Below, piece by piece: positions 9,223-18,497 of a stretch of 64,000 nt of DNA (positions within the stretch are counted from its first letter, which is position 1; each line of letters starts with the position of its first letter). This DNA comes from Hydromicrobium sp964517765. GTDB taxonomy: Bacteria; Actinomycetota; Humimicrobiia; Humimicrobiales; Humimicrobiaceae. The DNA lies in assembly GCA_964517765.1 (NCBI GenBank), contig CAZFEN010000002.1, positions 26,048 through 90,047 on the forward strand, given 5' to 3'. The notes below the pieces were generated by a model. It was not told the DNA's origin and made no database searches. It worked only from the letters and a program-made list of their open reading frames with translations. The translations under genes were made by a program, and so were the position numbers.

Positions 9223-10363
9223 CTCCGATTTAAAAAAATTCCTGTCTGAATTAAATATAAAGGATTCACTTAACGTCGAGGAGGATCTGGGGAACGGATA
9301 TGTCAGACTGAAAATTTCCGAAGCCGAGAGGAGACAGGCGCTTCAGGATATAAATAGCGTTGAAGATATAATTGTAGAGATGATCCGCAACAGCAGGGAT
9401 GCCGGCAGCAGTAATATATTTATCGGAACAAAAAAAATAGAAGACAAAAGAAGAAAAATATATTTTATAGATGACGGCGGTGGTATCCCTCCTAACCTGC
9501 AGAATCTCATTTTTGAATCAAGAGTGACTTCCAAACTTGAAAACGGCATAAAAGATCCTTACGGATTTCACGGCAGGGGAATGGCATTATTCTCAATAAA
9601 ATTAAGTGTTGATGATATAAAAATAATATTTTCCGAAAAGTCAAAAGGTGCGTCTTTTTATATAGACATAGATTTAACGAAAATTCCTGAAAAGAAAGAT
9701 CAATCGTTGATGCCTCAGATAATCAAAACAGATGGAAATTTAAACATTATCGGCGGTGTAAATAATATAATAAAAACTATAATAGAGTTTCAGCTTCAAA
9801 ACAGAGAAATCAACTTTTTTTTCGGAAGCCCAACTCAGATACTTTCAACAATGCGGGAAATTTCAAGAAAAGACTTAAAGAAAAATAATTATCCTGAATT
9901 TGACGAGTGGGAAAAATTAATTAAATTCATACAAAAAAATAATATAAAAGTAACCGAAATTCCCATACTTACCGATAATTATACGGTGATGGAGATTATC
10001 TCTAAAAACATTTTCAATATGGATATATCGCAGAGAGGTATTCAGAGAATCATATATAATGAAATAAAAGCGCTTGAACCTCTTAAAATTGATTCAGATA
10101 ATGACCTGAAGGTTCCTCCGGTAAGCAGAAATTCCGATAAAGATAATGAAAGCAAAACGTCTGATAAGAAGCTTTTACTCTATGATGAATCCAAATTGGC
10201 AAGCAGGTTTAAAGATGACGAGATTAGATGTATAATTAAAGCCGCAAAAGACAAGATAAGAGAATTAGGAGATAAATATTTCGTTACTACCGGAGAGAAC
10301 ATAGAATATAAAAAGGCAAATAATATTATAAAAATATCGATCGAACTGAAGCAAAAAGAATAA
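9212..10363 (+). CDS. GHKL-type ATPase of unknown function
   Basis: 383 residues. The N-terminal third has the Bergerat ATP-binding fold: N box VEMIRNSRDAG with Glu56, Asn60 and Asp63, G1 box DDGGGIP at 87-93, and G2 box GFHGRGMAL from about 118. The arrangement resembles MutL, Hsp90 or topoisomerase ATPases more than a sensor kinase, because there is no histidine dimerisation domain and no membrane segment. The C-terminal two thirds were not recognised. Translation is coupled to rny by an 11-base overlap, and spoVS follows after 25 bases. In Bacillus the gene between rny and spoVS is the phosphodiesterase ymdB; here this ATPase takes that place. A role linked to RNase Y or SpoVS is only suggested by context. 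Confidence 0.8.
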   Translation: MQNNSDLKKFLSELNIKDSLNVEEDLGNGYVRLKISEAERRQALQDINSVEDIIVEMIRNSRDAGSSNIFIGTKKIEDKRRKIYFIDDGGGIPPNLQNLIFESRVTSKLENGIKDPYGFHGRGMALFSIKLSVDDIKIIFSEKSKGASFYIDIDLTKIPEKKDQSLMPQIIKTDGNLNIIGGVNNIIKTIIEFQLQNREINFFFGSPTQILSTMREISRKDLKKNNYPEFDEWEKLIKFIQKNNIKVTEIPILTDNYTVMEIISKNIFNMDISQRGIQRIIYNEIKALEPLKIDSDNDLKVPPVSRNSDKDNESKTSDKKLLLYDESKLASRFKDDEIRCIIKAAKDKIRELGDKYFVTTGENIEYKKANNIIKISIELKQKE

Positions 10364-10388
10364 AAATTAAAATAGCAATAATAATAAT

Positions 10389-10661
10389 ATGGATAGCAAT
10401 ATTAAATTGCTCAAGGTTTCTTCAAAATCAAAGCCCAATTCGGTAGCAGGTGCAATTGCAGGGATTATCAGAAGCGAGTCAAGGGTGCAGATCCAGACCA
10501 TAGGTGCGGGAGCATTGAACCAGGCCGTAAAAGGCATAGCAATAGCAAGAGGATTTATAGCTCCTACCGGTCAGGAATTAATATGCATACCTTATTTTAA
10601 AGATATAGAAGTGAATGGGGAAATAAAAACTGCTATCGTTCTTAGTATCGAGTCCAAATAA
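10389..10661 (+). CDS. spoVS: Stage V sporulation protein S family protein
   Basis: 90 residues, the usual length. The conserved start LLKVSSKSKPNSVAGAIAGI and the middle QTIGAGALNQAVKGIAIARGF are clear SpoVS (Alba-like fold) signatures. In Bacillus SpoVS affects entry into sporulation; the family also occurs in non-sporulating bacteria, where it is thought to bind nucleic acid. Presence here does not prove sporulation, and no other sporulation gene is in the window. It lies 25 bases after the GHKL ATPase and is probably in the rny operon. Confidence 0.95.
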   Translation: MDSNIKLLKVSSKSKPNSVAGAIAGIIRSESRVQIQTIGAGALNQAVKGIAIARGFIAPTGQELICIPYFKDIEVNGEIKTAIVLSIESK

Positions 10662-10733
10662 TTGTTTGAATTATAAGTCCGACACCTTTTAAATTTATAT
10701 ATTCACAATTTTTAAGCAAGGATATTCATATTT

Positions 10734-12038
10734 ATGAAATTTTATATCGAAACTTTCGGATGCCAGATGAATGAAAATGACACTGAAAGGATCCAGTTTT
10801 TACTTGAAAACACCGGACATGAGAAGACAGATGATATTTCAGAATCCGATATAATCATCCTTAATACCTGCACCGTTAGAGAAAGCGCAAAAAACAGACA
10901 ATATGGGCATATAGGAAATTTAAAGAAAATAAAAAATTTAAAAAAAGATATTCTTATCTGTATAGGCGGGTGCGCTGCTCAGGACCTTAAAGAAAAAATA
11001 ATCAAAGACTTCCCTTACGTAGATGTTGTTTTTGGTACACATAATATAGCGGATCTCCCGGACCTTATAAACAGAAGGATTTCAACCGGCAGGAGCATAT
11101 GTTCCATTAAAGATAATGGATTTGATCCTGAGCTTTTTAAAGTAAGAAGGAAGCATAGTTTAAGAGCACTTGTACCAATAACCATTGGCTGTGATAACTA
11201 CTGCTCATACTGCATTGTACCTGCGGTAAGAGGATATGAAAGATCCATAGAAGCAGAAAAAATTCTAAAGAATATCGAAGAACTGGTATCTGATGGGGTA
11301 ATCGAAGTGACACTTCTGGGGCAAAATGTAAATTCCTATGGAAAAAATCTAAGGGAACCATGTACATTTCCGGAACTTCTTAGAAAAATATCTGATATAA
11401 AAGGCCTTAAAAGAATCAGGTTTATGACATCACATCCAAAAGACTTCTCCAATGATCTTATAGATGTCATAAAAAACAGAGATAATATTGCAAAGCATAT
11501 TCATCTGCCCCTACAGGCAGGATCAGATAAGATTTTAAAAGAGATGAATAGAAATTATACCGAAAAGGACTACACCGGCATTATTGAAAATATAAGAAAC
11601 AAAATCCCTGATTGTGCAATTACTACCGATATAATAGTGGGTTTTCCAGGAGAAGAGAGAGAAGATTTTCTGGATACCCTGGAAATGGTTAGAAAAATAA
11701 GGTTCAACAGAGCATTTACTTTTATATACTCTCCGAGGGCAGGGACCAGAGCTTCTGATATGGAAGACCGCATCCCTCTTGATGAAAAGAAAAAATGGTT
11801 CAGGCAGTTACTTGAGGTCCAGAATACGATATCTTTTGAGGAAAATAATAAGCTTATCGACAGAAAATTTGAAGTATTGGTCGAGGGAAACAGTCCCAAA
11901 AATAATGCCCTTCTGGAGGGAAGAATGGAAAATAACACTATTGTAAATTTCGAAGGTGAAAGCAATCTTATTGGAAAGATAGTTCCGGTTATCATAATAG
12001 ATGCCAGAACATTTTATGTTAAGGGGAAACTGGTTTAA
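10734..12038 (+). CDS. miaB: tRNA-2-methylthio-N6-dimethylallyladenosine synthase
   Basis: Radical SAM methylthiotransferase that turns i6A37 into ms2i6A37 in tRNA. 434 residues. The N-terminal MTTase domain has the auxiliary cluster cysteines (FGCQMN, NTCTVRE, GGCAAQ). The radical SAM motif is CDNYCSYC at about 149-156, and the C-terminus is a TRAM domain. miaA, which makes its substrate, overlaps or directly follows, so the two steps are encoded together. This matches the actinobacterial order miaB...miaA-dapF-hflX. Confidence 0.96.
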   Translation: MKFYIETFGCQMNENDTERIQFLLENTGHEKTDDISESDIIILNTCTVRESAKNRQYGHIGNLKKIKNLKKDILICIGGCAAQDLKEKIIKDFPYVDVVFGTHNIADLPDLINRRISTGRSICSIKDNGFDPELFKVRRKHSLRALVPITIGCDNYCSYCIVPAVRGYERSIEAEKILKNIEELVSDGVIEVTLLGQNVNSYGKNLREPCTFPELLRKISDIKGLKRIRFMTSHPKDFSNDLIDVIKNRDNIAKHIHLPLQAGSDKILKEMNRNYTEKDYTGIIENIRNKIPDCAITTDIIVGFPGEEREDFLDTLEMVRKIRFNRAFTFIYSPRAGTRASDMEDRIPLDEKKKWFRQLLEVQNTISFEENNKLIDRKFEVLVEGNSPKNNALLEGRMENNTIVNFEGESNLIGKIVPVIIIDARTFYVKGKLV

Positions 12039-12075
12039 TGATATCAATCATAATAATTTTGATAGTATAAATAAA

Positions 12076-13119
12076 ATGAATATAATCAAAAATTCCTTAA
12101 TCAAATCTATACGAAACGAATTAAGAAATAGTGGTATCTGCCTTGATAAACTTATTAAAAAATTAACTGACTTAAAAAAAGTCATTGTCATTTGCGGTCC
12201 TACATGTGCCGGTAAAAGCAGAGTCGGGATAATTCTGGCGAAGCTTCTTAAAACGGATATCGTATCGGTAGATTCGATGCAGGTGTACAGAGGAATGGAT
12301 ATAGGAACAGATAAATATGACCTGAAAGATTCCGGAATAAAGCAGTATATGACTGATATTTTTGATCCGGATCATGATTTAAGCATTATGGAGTTTAAAG
12401 GAATATGCGATAAAATAATCAAAAATAATTTTTTTCTCAAAAATAAAATTCCTCTTCTTGTAGGGGGTTCTGGATTATATATTAGAGGAATAATCAGCGG
12501 TATGGATCCTATGCCGGATGAAAATAAGGATATAAGAAAAAGGTTAAAAGAAGATATCGAGAATCATGGTATAGAAAGATACTATTTGAAATTAAAAAAA
12601 ATAGACCCGCATTATGCAAAGAAAATAAGCGAAAACGATCAGAGGAGAATAATAAGGGCAATTGAAGTTTACGAAATCACAGGCAACACTTTTTCCAGTC
12701 TTCAGAATATATGGAAGAACCATAAATCCGATTACGGAGCTATTTCTGTCGGAATCACACTTGATAGGAAAAAATTGTATAACAATATTGATAAAAGGGT
12801 AGACAGAATGTTTGAAAAAGGACTGGTTGAAGAGGTAAAAGAATTAATTGATAATGGATATGAAAATTACCGCAGCATTCTACAGGCTGTTGGATACAAA
12901 GAATTGGTAAAATACCTAAAGGGGGAAATAACCCTTGAGAAATGCGTCAGCGATATCAAGAGAAATACCAGGAGACTTGCTAAAAAACAAATGACCTGGT
13001 TTAACGCAGAGACTAAAATTAATTGGATAAGCGCGGATAATTATGATAACATTTTTAAACTAATCAGAGATATTTTTAAAATAATACAGAAACAGATCAA
13101 TAATGATATCAAAAATTAA
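12076..13119 (+). CDS. miaA: tRNA dimethylallyltransferase
   Basis: Adds the dimethylallyl group to A37 of tRNAs that read UNN codons. The P-loop GPTCAGKS, the DSMQVYRGMDIGT segment and the LxxGGSGLY region identify MiaA. The start is uncertain. The frame is open from an ATG at 12001 inside miaB, and the next useful ATG is 12076. Even from there about 35 extra basic residues precede the usual KVIVICGPT start, and no good ribosome binding site is seen. The 3' end overlaps dapF by 17 bases. Confidence 0.92.
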   Translation: MNIIKNSLIKSIRNELRNSGICLDKLIKKLTDLKKVIVICGPTCAGKSRVGIILAKLLKTDIVSVDSMQVYRGMDIGTDKYDLKDSGIKQYMTDIFDPDHDLSIMEFKGICDKIIKNNFFLKNKIPLLVGGSGLYIRGIISGMDPMPDENKDIRKRLKEDIENHGIERYYLKLKKIDPHYAKKISENDQRRIIRAIEVYEITGNTFSSLQNIWKNHKSDYGAISVGITLDRKKLYNNIDKRVDRMFEKGLVEEVKELIDNGYENYRSILQAVGYKELVKYLKGEITLEKCVSDIKRNTRRLAKKQMTWFNAETKINWISADNYDNIFKLIRDIFKIIQKQINNDIKN

Positions 13120-13984
13120 AAAAATTGAATTTTCAAAACTAAATGGCCAGGGCAATGATTTTATATTAATAGATGCAACCGTAAACCATATAAAATTATC
13201 CGGAGATCAGATAATAAGGATGTGTGACAGGAATTTTGGTATAGGTGCGGATGGTTTGATCCTGGTAAGACCATCTAAAATATCCGATTTGAAAATGGAT
13301 TATTATAACAGGGATGGTTCGATTGCAGAAATGTGCGGAAATGGAATAAGATGTGTGGCCAGGTTTGCTTATGAAAAAAATCTTTTAAATAAAAAAAATA
13401 AGAATTTCAATATTGAGACACTTTCAGGAATAAAAAAAGTATTTCTCAAAATAGAGAGCTGTAAAGTCAAAGATATTAAAGTAGATATGGGCAGTCCCGA
13501 ATTTAAACCTGAAAATATTCCTGTTAATATTAGTGATAATAAAGTAAATGAGATTTTTAACTATAAAATTAAAATCGATTCTGAAGACTTTATCATTAAC
13601 TGTGTTTCCACAGGCAATCCTCACTGTGTGATATTTCTAAAAAATAATATGGACCTGGATACTTTTCCTGTTAGAAAATGGGGACCCAGAATTGAAAATC
13701 ACAGGATCTTCCCAAATAAGACTAATGTGGAATTTGTCCGGGTCAGCGGCAATGAAGAATTAAATATACGAATATGGGAAAGGGGAGTAGGGGAAACTCT
13801 TGCATGCGGCACAGGTGCATGTGCATCCGCAGTCTGCGCCATAAAGTTAAAAAAAGTCAGTATAAATAAAGTTATCGTCAATGTACCGGGAGGGAAATTG
13901 GATATCTCCTGGGATCCCAGGGATAATATCATCTACCTCGAAGGTAAAGTGGAACACAATTTTGACGGCATTTATTTTTTATAA
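13103..13984 (+). CDS. dapF: Diaminopimelate epimerase
   Basis: Interconverts LL- and meso-diaminopimelate for lysine and peptidoglycan synthesis. 293 residues. It begins with FSKLNGQGNDF. The two catalytic cysteines lie in EMCGNGIRC (Cys78) and LACGTGACAS. It is coupled to miaA by overlap and followed by the diaminopimelate aminotransferase gene dapL, which makes its LL-DAP substrate. Confidence 0.97.
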   Translation: MISKIKKIEFSKLNGQGNDFILIDATVNHIKLSGDQIIRMCDRNFGIGADGLILVRPSKISDLKMDYYNRDGSIAEMCGNGIRCVARFAYEKNLLNKKNKNFNIETLSGIKKVFLKIESCKVKDIKVDMGSPEFKPENIPVNISDNKVNEIFNYKIKIDSEDFIINCVSTGNPHCVIFLKNNMDLDTFPVRKWGPRIENHRIFPNKTNVEFVRVSGNEELNIRIWERGVGETLACGTGACASAVCAIKLKKVSINKVIVNVPGGKLDISWDPRDNIIYLEGKVEHNFDGIYFL

Positions 13985-14008
13985 ATAATTAACATAGAGA
14001 GGAATCCA

Positions 14009-15172
14009 ATGCATTTTGAAGAAGCCGAAAGATTAAAGTCCCTTCCTCCTTATTTATTTGCAGAAATCGATAAATTAATAAACAAGAAAAGGAGAGAAGG
14101 ATTGGATGTGATAAGTCTGGCAATCGGTGATCCGGATATACCAACATCAAAGGATATTGTAGAGACTCTCTGTAAAGAAGCAAACGTCCCGGAAAATCAC
14201 AGATATCCCTCAAGTTACGGTTTAAAGATTTTTAAAGAAGCAGTATCAAATTTTTATTTGCAGAGATTCAATGTAACACTTGATCCGGAAAGGGAAGTCA
14301 TACCGCTTATGGGTTCCAAGGAAGGAATAGCTAATCTGGCTTATACATTTATAAATCCGGGCGATCATGTTATTATGACCGACCCATCTTATCTTGTATA
14401 TAAAATAAGCGCTCTATTCGCAGGCGGAATACCTTATAAGGTTCCTCTTAAGAAAGAGGATGATTTCTTATTAGATATTGAAGATATTGATCCGGAAATA
14501 GCAAAAAAAGCAAAGATAATATATATAAATTATCCGAATAATCCGACTTCGGCAACATGTGATAAGAGTTTTTTTGAGAAGATAGTATCTTTTGCAGAAA
14601 AAAATAATATTATTGTCTGCCATGATAATGCTTATTCAGATGTCTATCAGGTCGAGAACAAACCGATGAGTTTTTTAAATGCTTACGGCTCCAAAAATAT
14701 AGGAATAGAATTCAATTCACTTTCAAAGACTTTTAATATGACAGGGTGGAGGATAGGCTATGCCGTTGGTAATGCAGGAATTATCGAAAGCCTGGGTAAA
14801 TATAAAACCAATGTAGATTCCGGTGTTTTTAATGCCATTCAATATGCCTCAGTCAAAGCTCTGGAAAATTACAAAATACATACGGAATATAACAATAAGA
14901 TTTACAACAGGAGAAGGGAATTGATAAAGAAAACCCTTGATGAAACGGGAATAGATTATCACGATTCCAACGCTACCATATATGTATGGGCAAAGGTTCC
15001 TGAAGGATTTACATCGGGCTCATTCTCTAAAATGCTGCTTGATAAAGCTAATGTAGTGGTAACACCGGGTGTAGAATTCGGAGAGAACGGGGAAGGCTAT
15101 ATAAGGATCTCCATGACTCTGGAAGATAGCAGATTGGAAGAAGCCTTAAAAAGGATAAGAAACGTTTTATGA
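14009..15172 (+). CDS. dapL: LL-diaminopimelate aminotransferase
   Basis: Class I/II PLP-dependent aminotransferase, 387 residues. It converts tetrahydrodipicolinate directly to LL-DAP and so bypasses the succinylase and acetylase branches. The start (RLKSLPPYLFAEIDK), IGDPDIPT, the NYPNNPTSA loop and SLSKTFNMTGWRIG with the PLP lysine match the DapL type found in archaea and some bacteria. Its position right after dapF supports this choice over a general aspartate or alanine aminotransferase. A GAGAGGAA site precedes the ATG by 6-8 bases. Confidence 0.85.
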   Translation: MHFEEAERLKSLPPYLFAEIDKLINKKRREGLDVISLAIGDPDIPTSKDIVETLCKEANVPENHRYPSSYGLKIFKEAVSNFYLQRFNVTLDPEREVIPLMGSKEGIANLAYTFINPGDHVIMTDPSYLVYKISALFAGGIPYKVPLKKEDDFLLDIEDIDPEIAKKAKIIYINYPNNPTSATCDKSFFEKIVSFAEKNNIIVCHDNAYSDVYQVENKPMSFLNAYGSKNIGIEFNSLSKTFNMTGWRIGYAVGNAGIIESLGKYKTNVDSGVFNAIQYASVKALENYKIHTEYNNKIYNRRRELIKKTLDETGIDYHDSNATIYVWAKVPEGFTSGSFSKMLLDKANVVVTPGVEFGENGEGYIRISMTLEDSRLEEALKRIRNVL

Positions 15173-15202
15173 AACGGTTAAAGCTGCTAGATGTAATTTG
15201 AT

Positions 15203-16504
15203 ATGAAAGAAAAAACCCTTTTAATTTTTATAGATTTCTATAATTTTAGAAAAAATACCTCAAATAGACCGGATCACAGTAAAGCATTAAGTGAAAATGC
15301 AGAAGAACTAAAAAACCTGACCTTAAGTGCCGGTGCAGTTGTAGAAGAGATGGTTTTCGGTAGACAGGATAAACCAAATCCCAAATATTTCATTGGAACC
15401 GGGAAGTTAGATGAAGTCAAAAATATCGTTGATACTAAAGATATAGAACTGGTAATTTTTGATGATGAAATCACACCTACACAGCAAAGAAATCTACAAT
15501 TGAAACTTGACACCAAGGTCCTTGATAGAACTGCTTTAATCCTGGATATATTTGCACAGAGGGCTCACAGCAGTGAAGGAAAACTTCAGGTCGAGCTGGC
15601 ACAACTTAACTATCTTCTTCCCAGATTGAAAGGCAGGGGAGTAGAGCTTTCAAGATTGGGCGGCGGTATCGGGACAAGGGGTCCAGGTGAAACAAAGCTT
15701 GAAGTCGATAAAAGAAAAATAAGGAAACGAATCAGTGTCCTTGAAAAGAAGATACAACAGATCAGCACACAGAGAGATACTCAGAGAAAGAGCAGGGAAG
15801 AAAAGAATGTATTTCAAATAGCACTTGTAGGATACACCAATAGCGGTAAGACTACACTTCTTAACTCAACAACCAGTTCAGACGGCTATGTTGAGGATCG
15901 TCTATTTTCGACGCTTGATTCGACTACAAGAAAATTAAAAATGTATCCTAATTCCGAAGCCCTGATCTCAGATACGGTCGGATTCATAGAAAAATTACCG
16001 CATCAACTCATAGCATCCTTTAAATCTACTCTCGAGGAAGTCAAAAGATCGGATTTACTTTTACTTGTTTCCGATATAAACAAGCCGGATTTCGAGAACA
16101 ATATTAAGAGTGTCAAAAATGTACTGAAAGAGATCGATGCAGCGGACAAGCCCATGCTGCTGATTTTTAATAAAATCGATAAATTAAGCAATGCAGAAAT
16201 AGAAAGATTAAAAATAAAATATAAAGAAGCGATATTTATATCTGCATTGAAAAAGACCGGATTTAAAGAATTATATTCAACAGTTAAAAAAATGATCGAA
16301 AGGCATTATTTAGATATAGTCGTCAGAATTCCATATAATGAGAATAAGCTTATTTCTTTTATTTATGATAACTGTCAGGTTCTCGGACGCAAAAATCTGG
16401 GAAACTCAGCTATTTTAAATCTGCATGTGAATTCAAGATACTGTTCCATGTTATCACGATACATATACAGAAGAAGAGAAAGCAGGGAAGCCAGGATAGA
16501 ATAG
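15203..16504 (+). CDS. hflX: GTPase HflX
   Basis: Ribosome-associated GTPase that splits stalled 70S ribosomes under stress. 433 residues. The N-terminal HflX domain contains YFIGTGKLDEV and the glycine-rich GRGVELSRLGGGIGTRGPGE segment before a coiled linker. The G domain has GYTNSGKTTLLN (P-loop), DTVGFIEKLPH and the NKID motif. It is the last gene of the plus-strand run and converges with lexA, with only 13 bases between the stop codons. Confidence 0.96.
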   Translation: MKEKTLLIFIDFYNFRKNTSNRPDHSKALSENAEELKNLTLSAGAVVEEMVFGRQDKPNPKYFIGTGKLDEVKNIVDTKDIELVIFDDEITPTQQRNLQLKLDTKVLDRTALILDIFAQRAHSSEGKLQVELAQLNYLLPRLKGRGVELSRLGGGIGTRGPGETKLEVDKRKIRKRISVLEKKIQQISTQRDTQRKSREEKNVFQIALVGYTNSGKTTLLNSTTSSDGYVEDRLFSTLDSTTRKLKMYPNSEALISDTVGFIEKLPHQLIASFKSTLEEVKRSDLLLLVSDINKPDFENNIKSVKNVLKEIDAADKPMLLIFNKIDKLSNAEIERLKIKYKEAIFISALKKTGFKELYSTVKKMIERHYLDIVVRIPYNENKLISFIYDNCQVLGRKNLGNSAILNLHVNSRYCSMLSRYIYRRRESREARIE

Positions 16505-16517
16505 GAGTCAATATAGT

Positions 16518-17147
16518 TTAAAAATATTTCCTGATCACTCCGATTACTTTTCCAAGTATTTTTACATCATTTACTACAATTGGTTCCATGTAATCATTTT
16601 CAGGCATTAATTTTATCTTCTTATCTGTCTTGAAAAATCTTTTGACTGTTGCTTCATCTTCCAGCAGAGCCACGATTATTTCTCCGTTTATGGCACTTTC
16701 CTGTTTCCTTACAACAATATAATCCCTGTCAAGTATACCGGCATTAACCATGCTGTCTCCTCTTACATGAAGAATAAATACTTCTTTTTTTCCTTTTACG
16801 AAGTCAGGTGAAAGAGGAAAATAATCTTCGATATTTTCGGTTGCAAGAATAGGTTTTCCGGCTGTTATGTTTCCGACAACAGGAACATATACAAGATTAT
16901 TAAAACCACGATCGATTGTTTCATCCTGCTGCCTTGGAAATATAGAAATAGCACGGGGTTTGAACGGATTTCTTTTAAGATATCCTTTTTCTTCAAGTTT
17001 TTTTAAATGTGAATGTACAGTTGCCGAGGAACTAAGATTAACTGCCTGAGCTATTTCTCTTACGGAAGGAGGATATCCGGATTCTTTGATCTTCTTATTG
17101 ATGAATTTTAGAATATCTTCCTGTCTTGTGCTGATATTATTATCCAT
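16518..17147 (-). CDS. lexA: SOS repressor LexA
   Basis: 209 residues. N-terminal winged helix-turn-helix at about 1-65. The self-cleavage site is Ala96-Gly97 in NITAGKP. The catalytic dyad is Ser132 (GDSMVNAG) and Lys169 (ATVKRFF), all intact. It represses DNA-damage genes and is inactivated by RecA-stimulated self-cleavage. Its own promoter carries one SOS box over the -35, and the nearby yneA-like gene carries two. It faces hflX, as in actinobacteria. Confidence 0.97.
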   Translation of the reverse strand: MDNNISTRQEDILKFINKKIKESGYPPSVREIAQAVNLSSSATVHSHLKKLEEKGYLKRNPFKPRAISIFPRQQDETIDRGFNNLVYVPVVGNITAGKPILATENIEDYFPLSPDFVKGKKEVFILHVRGDSMVNAGILDRDYIVVRKQESAINGEIIVALLEDEATVKRFFKTDKKIKLMPENDYMEPIVVNDVKILGKVIGVIRKYF

Positions 17148-17185
17148 AATTTTTTAAAATAATATTTGTTATTCTAATTTCAATT

Positions 17186-17225
17186 ATTATAACAAAAAAG
17201 AATAACAAAGGCAAACACAGGTTCG
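17186..17225 (-). promoter_or_regulatory. lexA promoter with overlapping SOS box
   Basis: On the minus strand TTGCCT (17209-17214) and TATAAT (17186-17191) are spaced 17 bases apart. The SOS box CGAAC-CTGT-GTTTG (17212-17225) overlaps the -35. This is the arrangement expected for LexA autorepression. A perfect 10-base inverted repeat, TTTGTTATTC at 17165-17174 and GAATAACAAA at 17200-17209, flanks the -10. Confidence 0.8.
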
Positions 17226-17230
17226 CTTTT

Positions 17231-18232
17231 CTATTCTTCTGGTTTTTTTATCCAGGTCATCATCTTTCGCAATTCTTTGCCAACTTTTTCTATCAGGTGA
17301 TTTTCTTCCTGTTTTTTAATTGCATTATATAATGGCCGTCCGGCCTGGTTTTCGAGTATCCACTCCCTGGCAAAAGACCCGTTCTGGATATCTTCAAGCA
17401 GTTTTTTCATATTTTTTCTGGTTTCTGCAGTTATAATTTTTTTACCTTTCACCATATCGCCATATTCTGCAGTATCGCTTATTGAGTATCTCATCCATGA
17501 TATTCCGCCTTCATAAATCAAATCCACAATCAATTTTAATTCACTCAATACTTCAAAATAGGCTATTTCAGGCTGATACCCTGCTTCGACCAGCGTATCG
17601 AATCCTGCTCTTATAAGCTCGGTTGTTCCTCCGCAAAGAACAGCCTGTTCTCCAAAAAGATCTGTTTCGGTTTCTTCCTTGAATGTAGTTGTAATTATCC
17701 CGACTCTTCCGGCACCAATTGCTTTTGCATAAGCAAGAGCGTACTGTTTGGCTTTTTTAGAATAATCCTGATAAACTGCAATTATTGCAGGGACGCCGCT
17801 GGATTCTGTATACATCCTTCTTACAATATGACCAGGTCCTTTTGGAGCTATCATAATGACGTCTATGTCTTCTTTTGGAATGATCTGATTGAAATGGATA
17901 TTAAATCCATGGGCAAAGCAGAGTATATTTCCTTTATCAAGGTTTGGTTCTATATATTTGTAATAAATATTTTTCTGCATGGTATCCGGTGCCAAAAACA
18001 TTATTATGTCAGCCATTTTTGATGCCTTGTCAGTAGTATAGACTTCGAATCCTTTTTCTTTTGCCATATTCCAGGGTTTGCTTCCTTCAAGTTCTCCTAT
18101 GATAACGTCCATACCGCTGTCTCTCAGGTTCTGGGCATGAGCATGTCCCTGGCTACCATAACCGATTATTGCTATTTTTTTACCGTTCAGTATTTTCATG
18201 TCTATGTCTTTATCATAATTAATTTCTGCCAT
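17231..18232 (-). CDS. ilvC: Ketol-acid reductoisomerase
   Basis: NADPH-dependent enzyme of branched-chain amino acid synthesis, 333 residues, class I length. The cofactor motif is GYGSQGHAHAQNL. The metal-binding acid residues lie in the C-terminal helical part (DLFGEQAVLCGG, YFEVLSELKLI). The frame is open 13 codons further upstream, but the ATG at 18232 has AGGAGGAA at 18236-18243 on the minus strand, which decides the start. No other ilv or leu gene is nearby. It sits between lexA and the SOS-controlled small gene, an unusual insertion. No T-box was seen upstream. Confidence 0.96.
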   Translation of the reverse strand: MAEINYDKDIDMKILNGKKIAIIGYGSQGHAHAQNLRDSGMDVIIGELEGSKPWNMAKEKGFEVYTTDKASKMADIIMFLAPDTMQKNIYYKYIEPNLDKGNILCFAHGFNIHFNQIIPKEDIDVIMIAPKGPGHIVRRMYTESSGVPAIIAVYQDYSKKAKQYALAYAKAIGAGRVGIITTTFKEETETDLFGEQAVLCGGTTELIRAGFDTLVEAGYQPEIAYFEVLSELKLIVDLIYEGGISWMRYSISDTAEYGDMVKGKKIITAETRKNMKKLLEDIQNGSFAREWILENQAGRPLYNAIKKQEENHLIEKVGKELRKMMTWIKKPEE

Positions 18233-18381
18233 TGTTCCTCCTATAATTTTTAATGAATGATATAATTCCACCGGGGTAGGGGATTATACAATTGATTTTC
18301 TTTATATATTCTAACAAATAACTAAAAAAAGTATATAAAATTTGAATAAAATCAAAAAATAAAAAATTTTTATATTATCTA

Positions 18382-18430
18382 TTGACACGAACATACGTTT
18401 GGTTATATTATTATAGCGAACATATGTTTG
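18382..18430 (+). promoter_or_regulatory. SOS-regulated promoter with two LexA boxes
   Basis: -35 TTGACA at 18382-18387 and -10 TATATT at 18404-18409 (spacer 16). Box 1, CGAACATACGTTTG (18388-18401), fills the spacer. Box 2, CGAACATATGTTTG (18417-18430), starts at the expected transcription start. Both match the lexA box pattern CGAAC-N4-GTTTG and are close to the Gram-positive consensus CGAACATATGTTCG. LexA binding would block polymerase completely, so the downstream gene should be tightly damage-inducible. Confidence 0.88.
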
Positions 18431-18497
18431 TTATTAGGATATAAGTATAAAGACAGGTAAATATCATTTTATAATAAATAAAAAGAGGTAACAACAA

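Noticed and set aside
10389..10661. spoVS as evidence for a spore former
   Set aside because: SpoVS is common in non-sporulating bacteria and no other sporulation gene occurs here.
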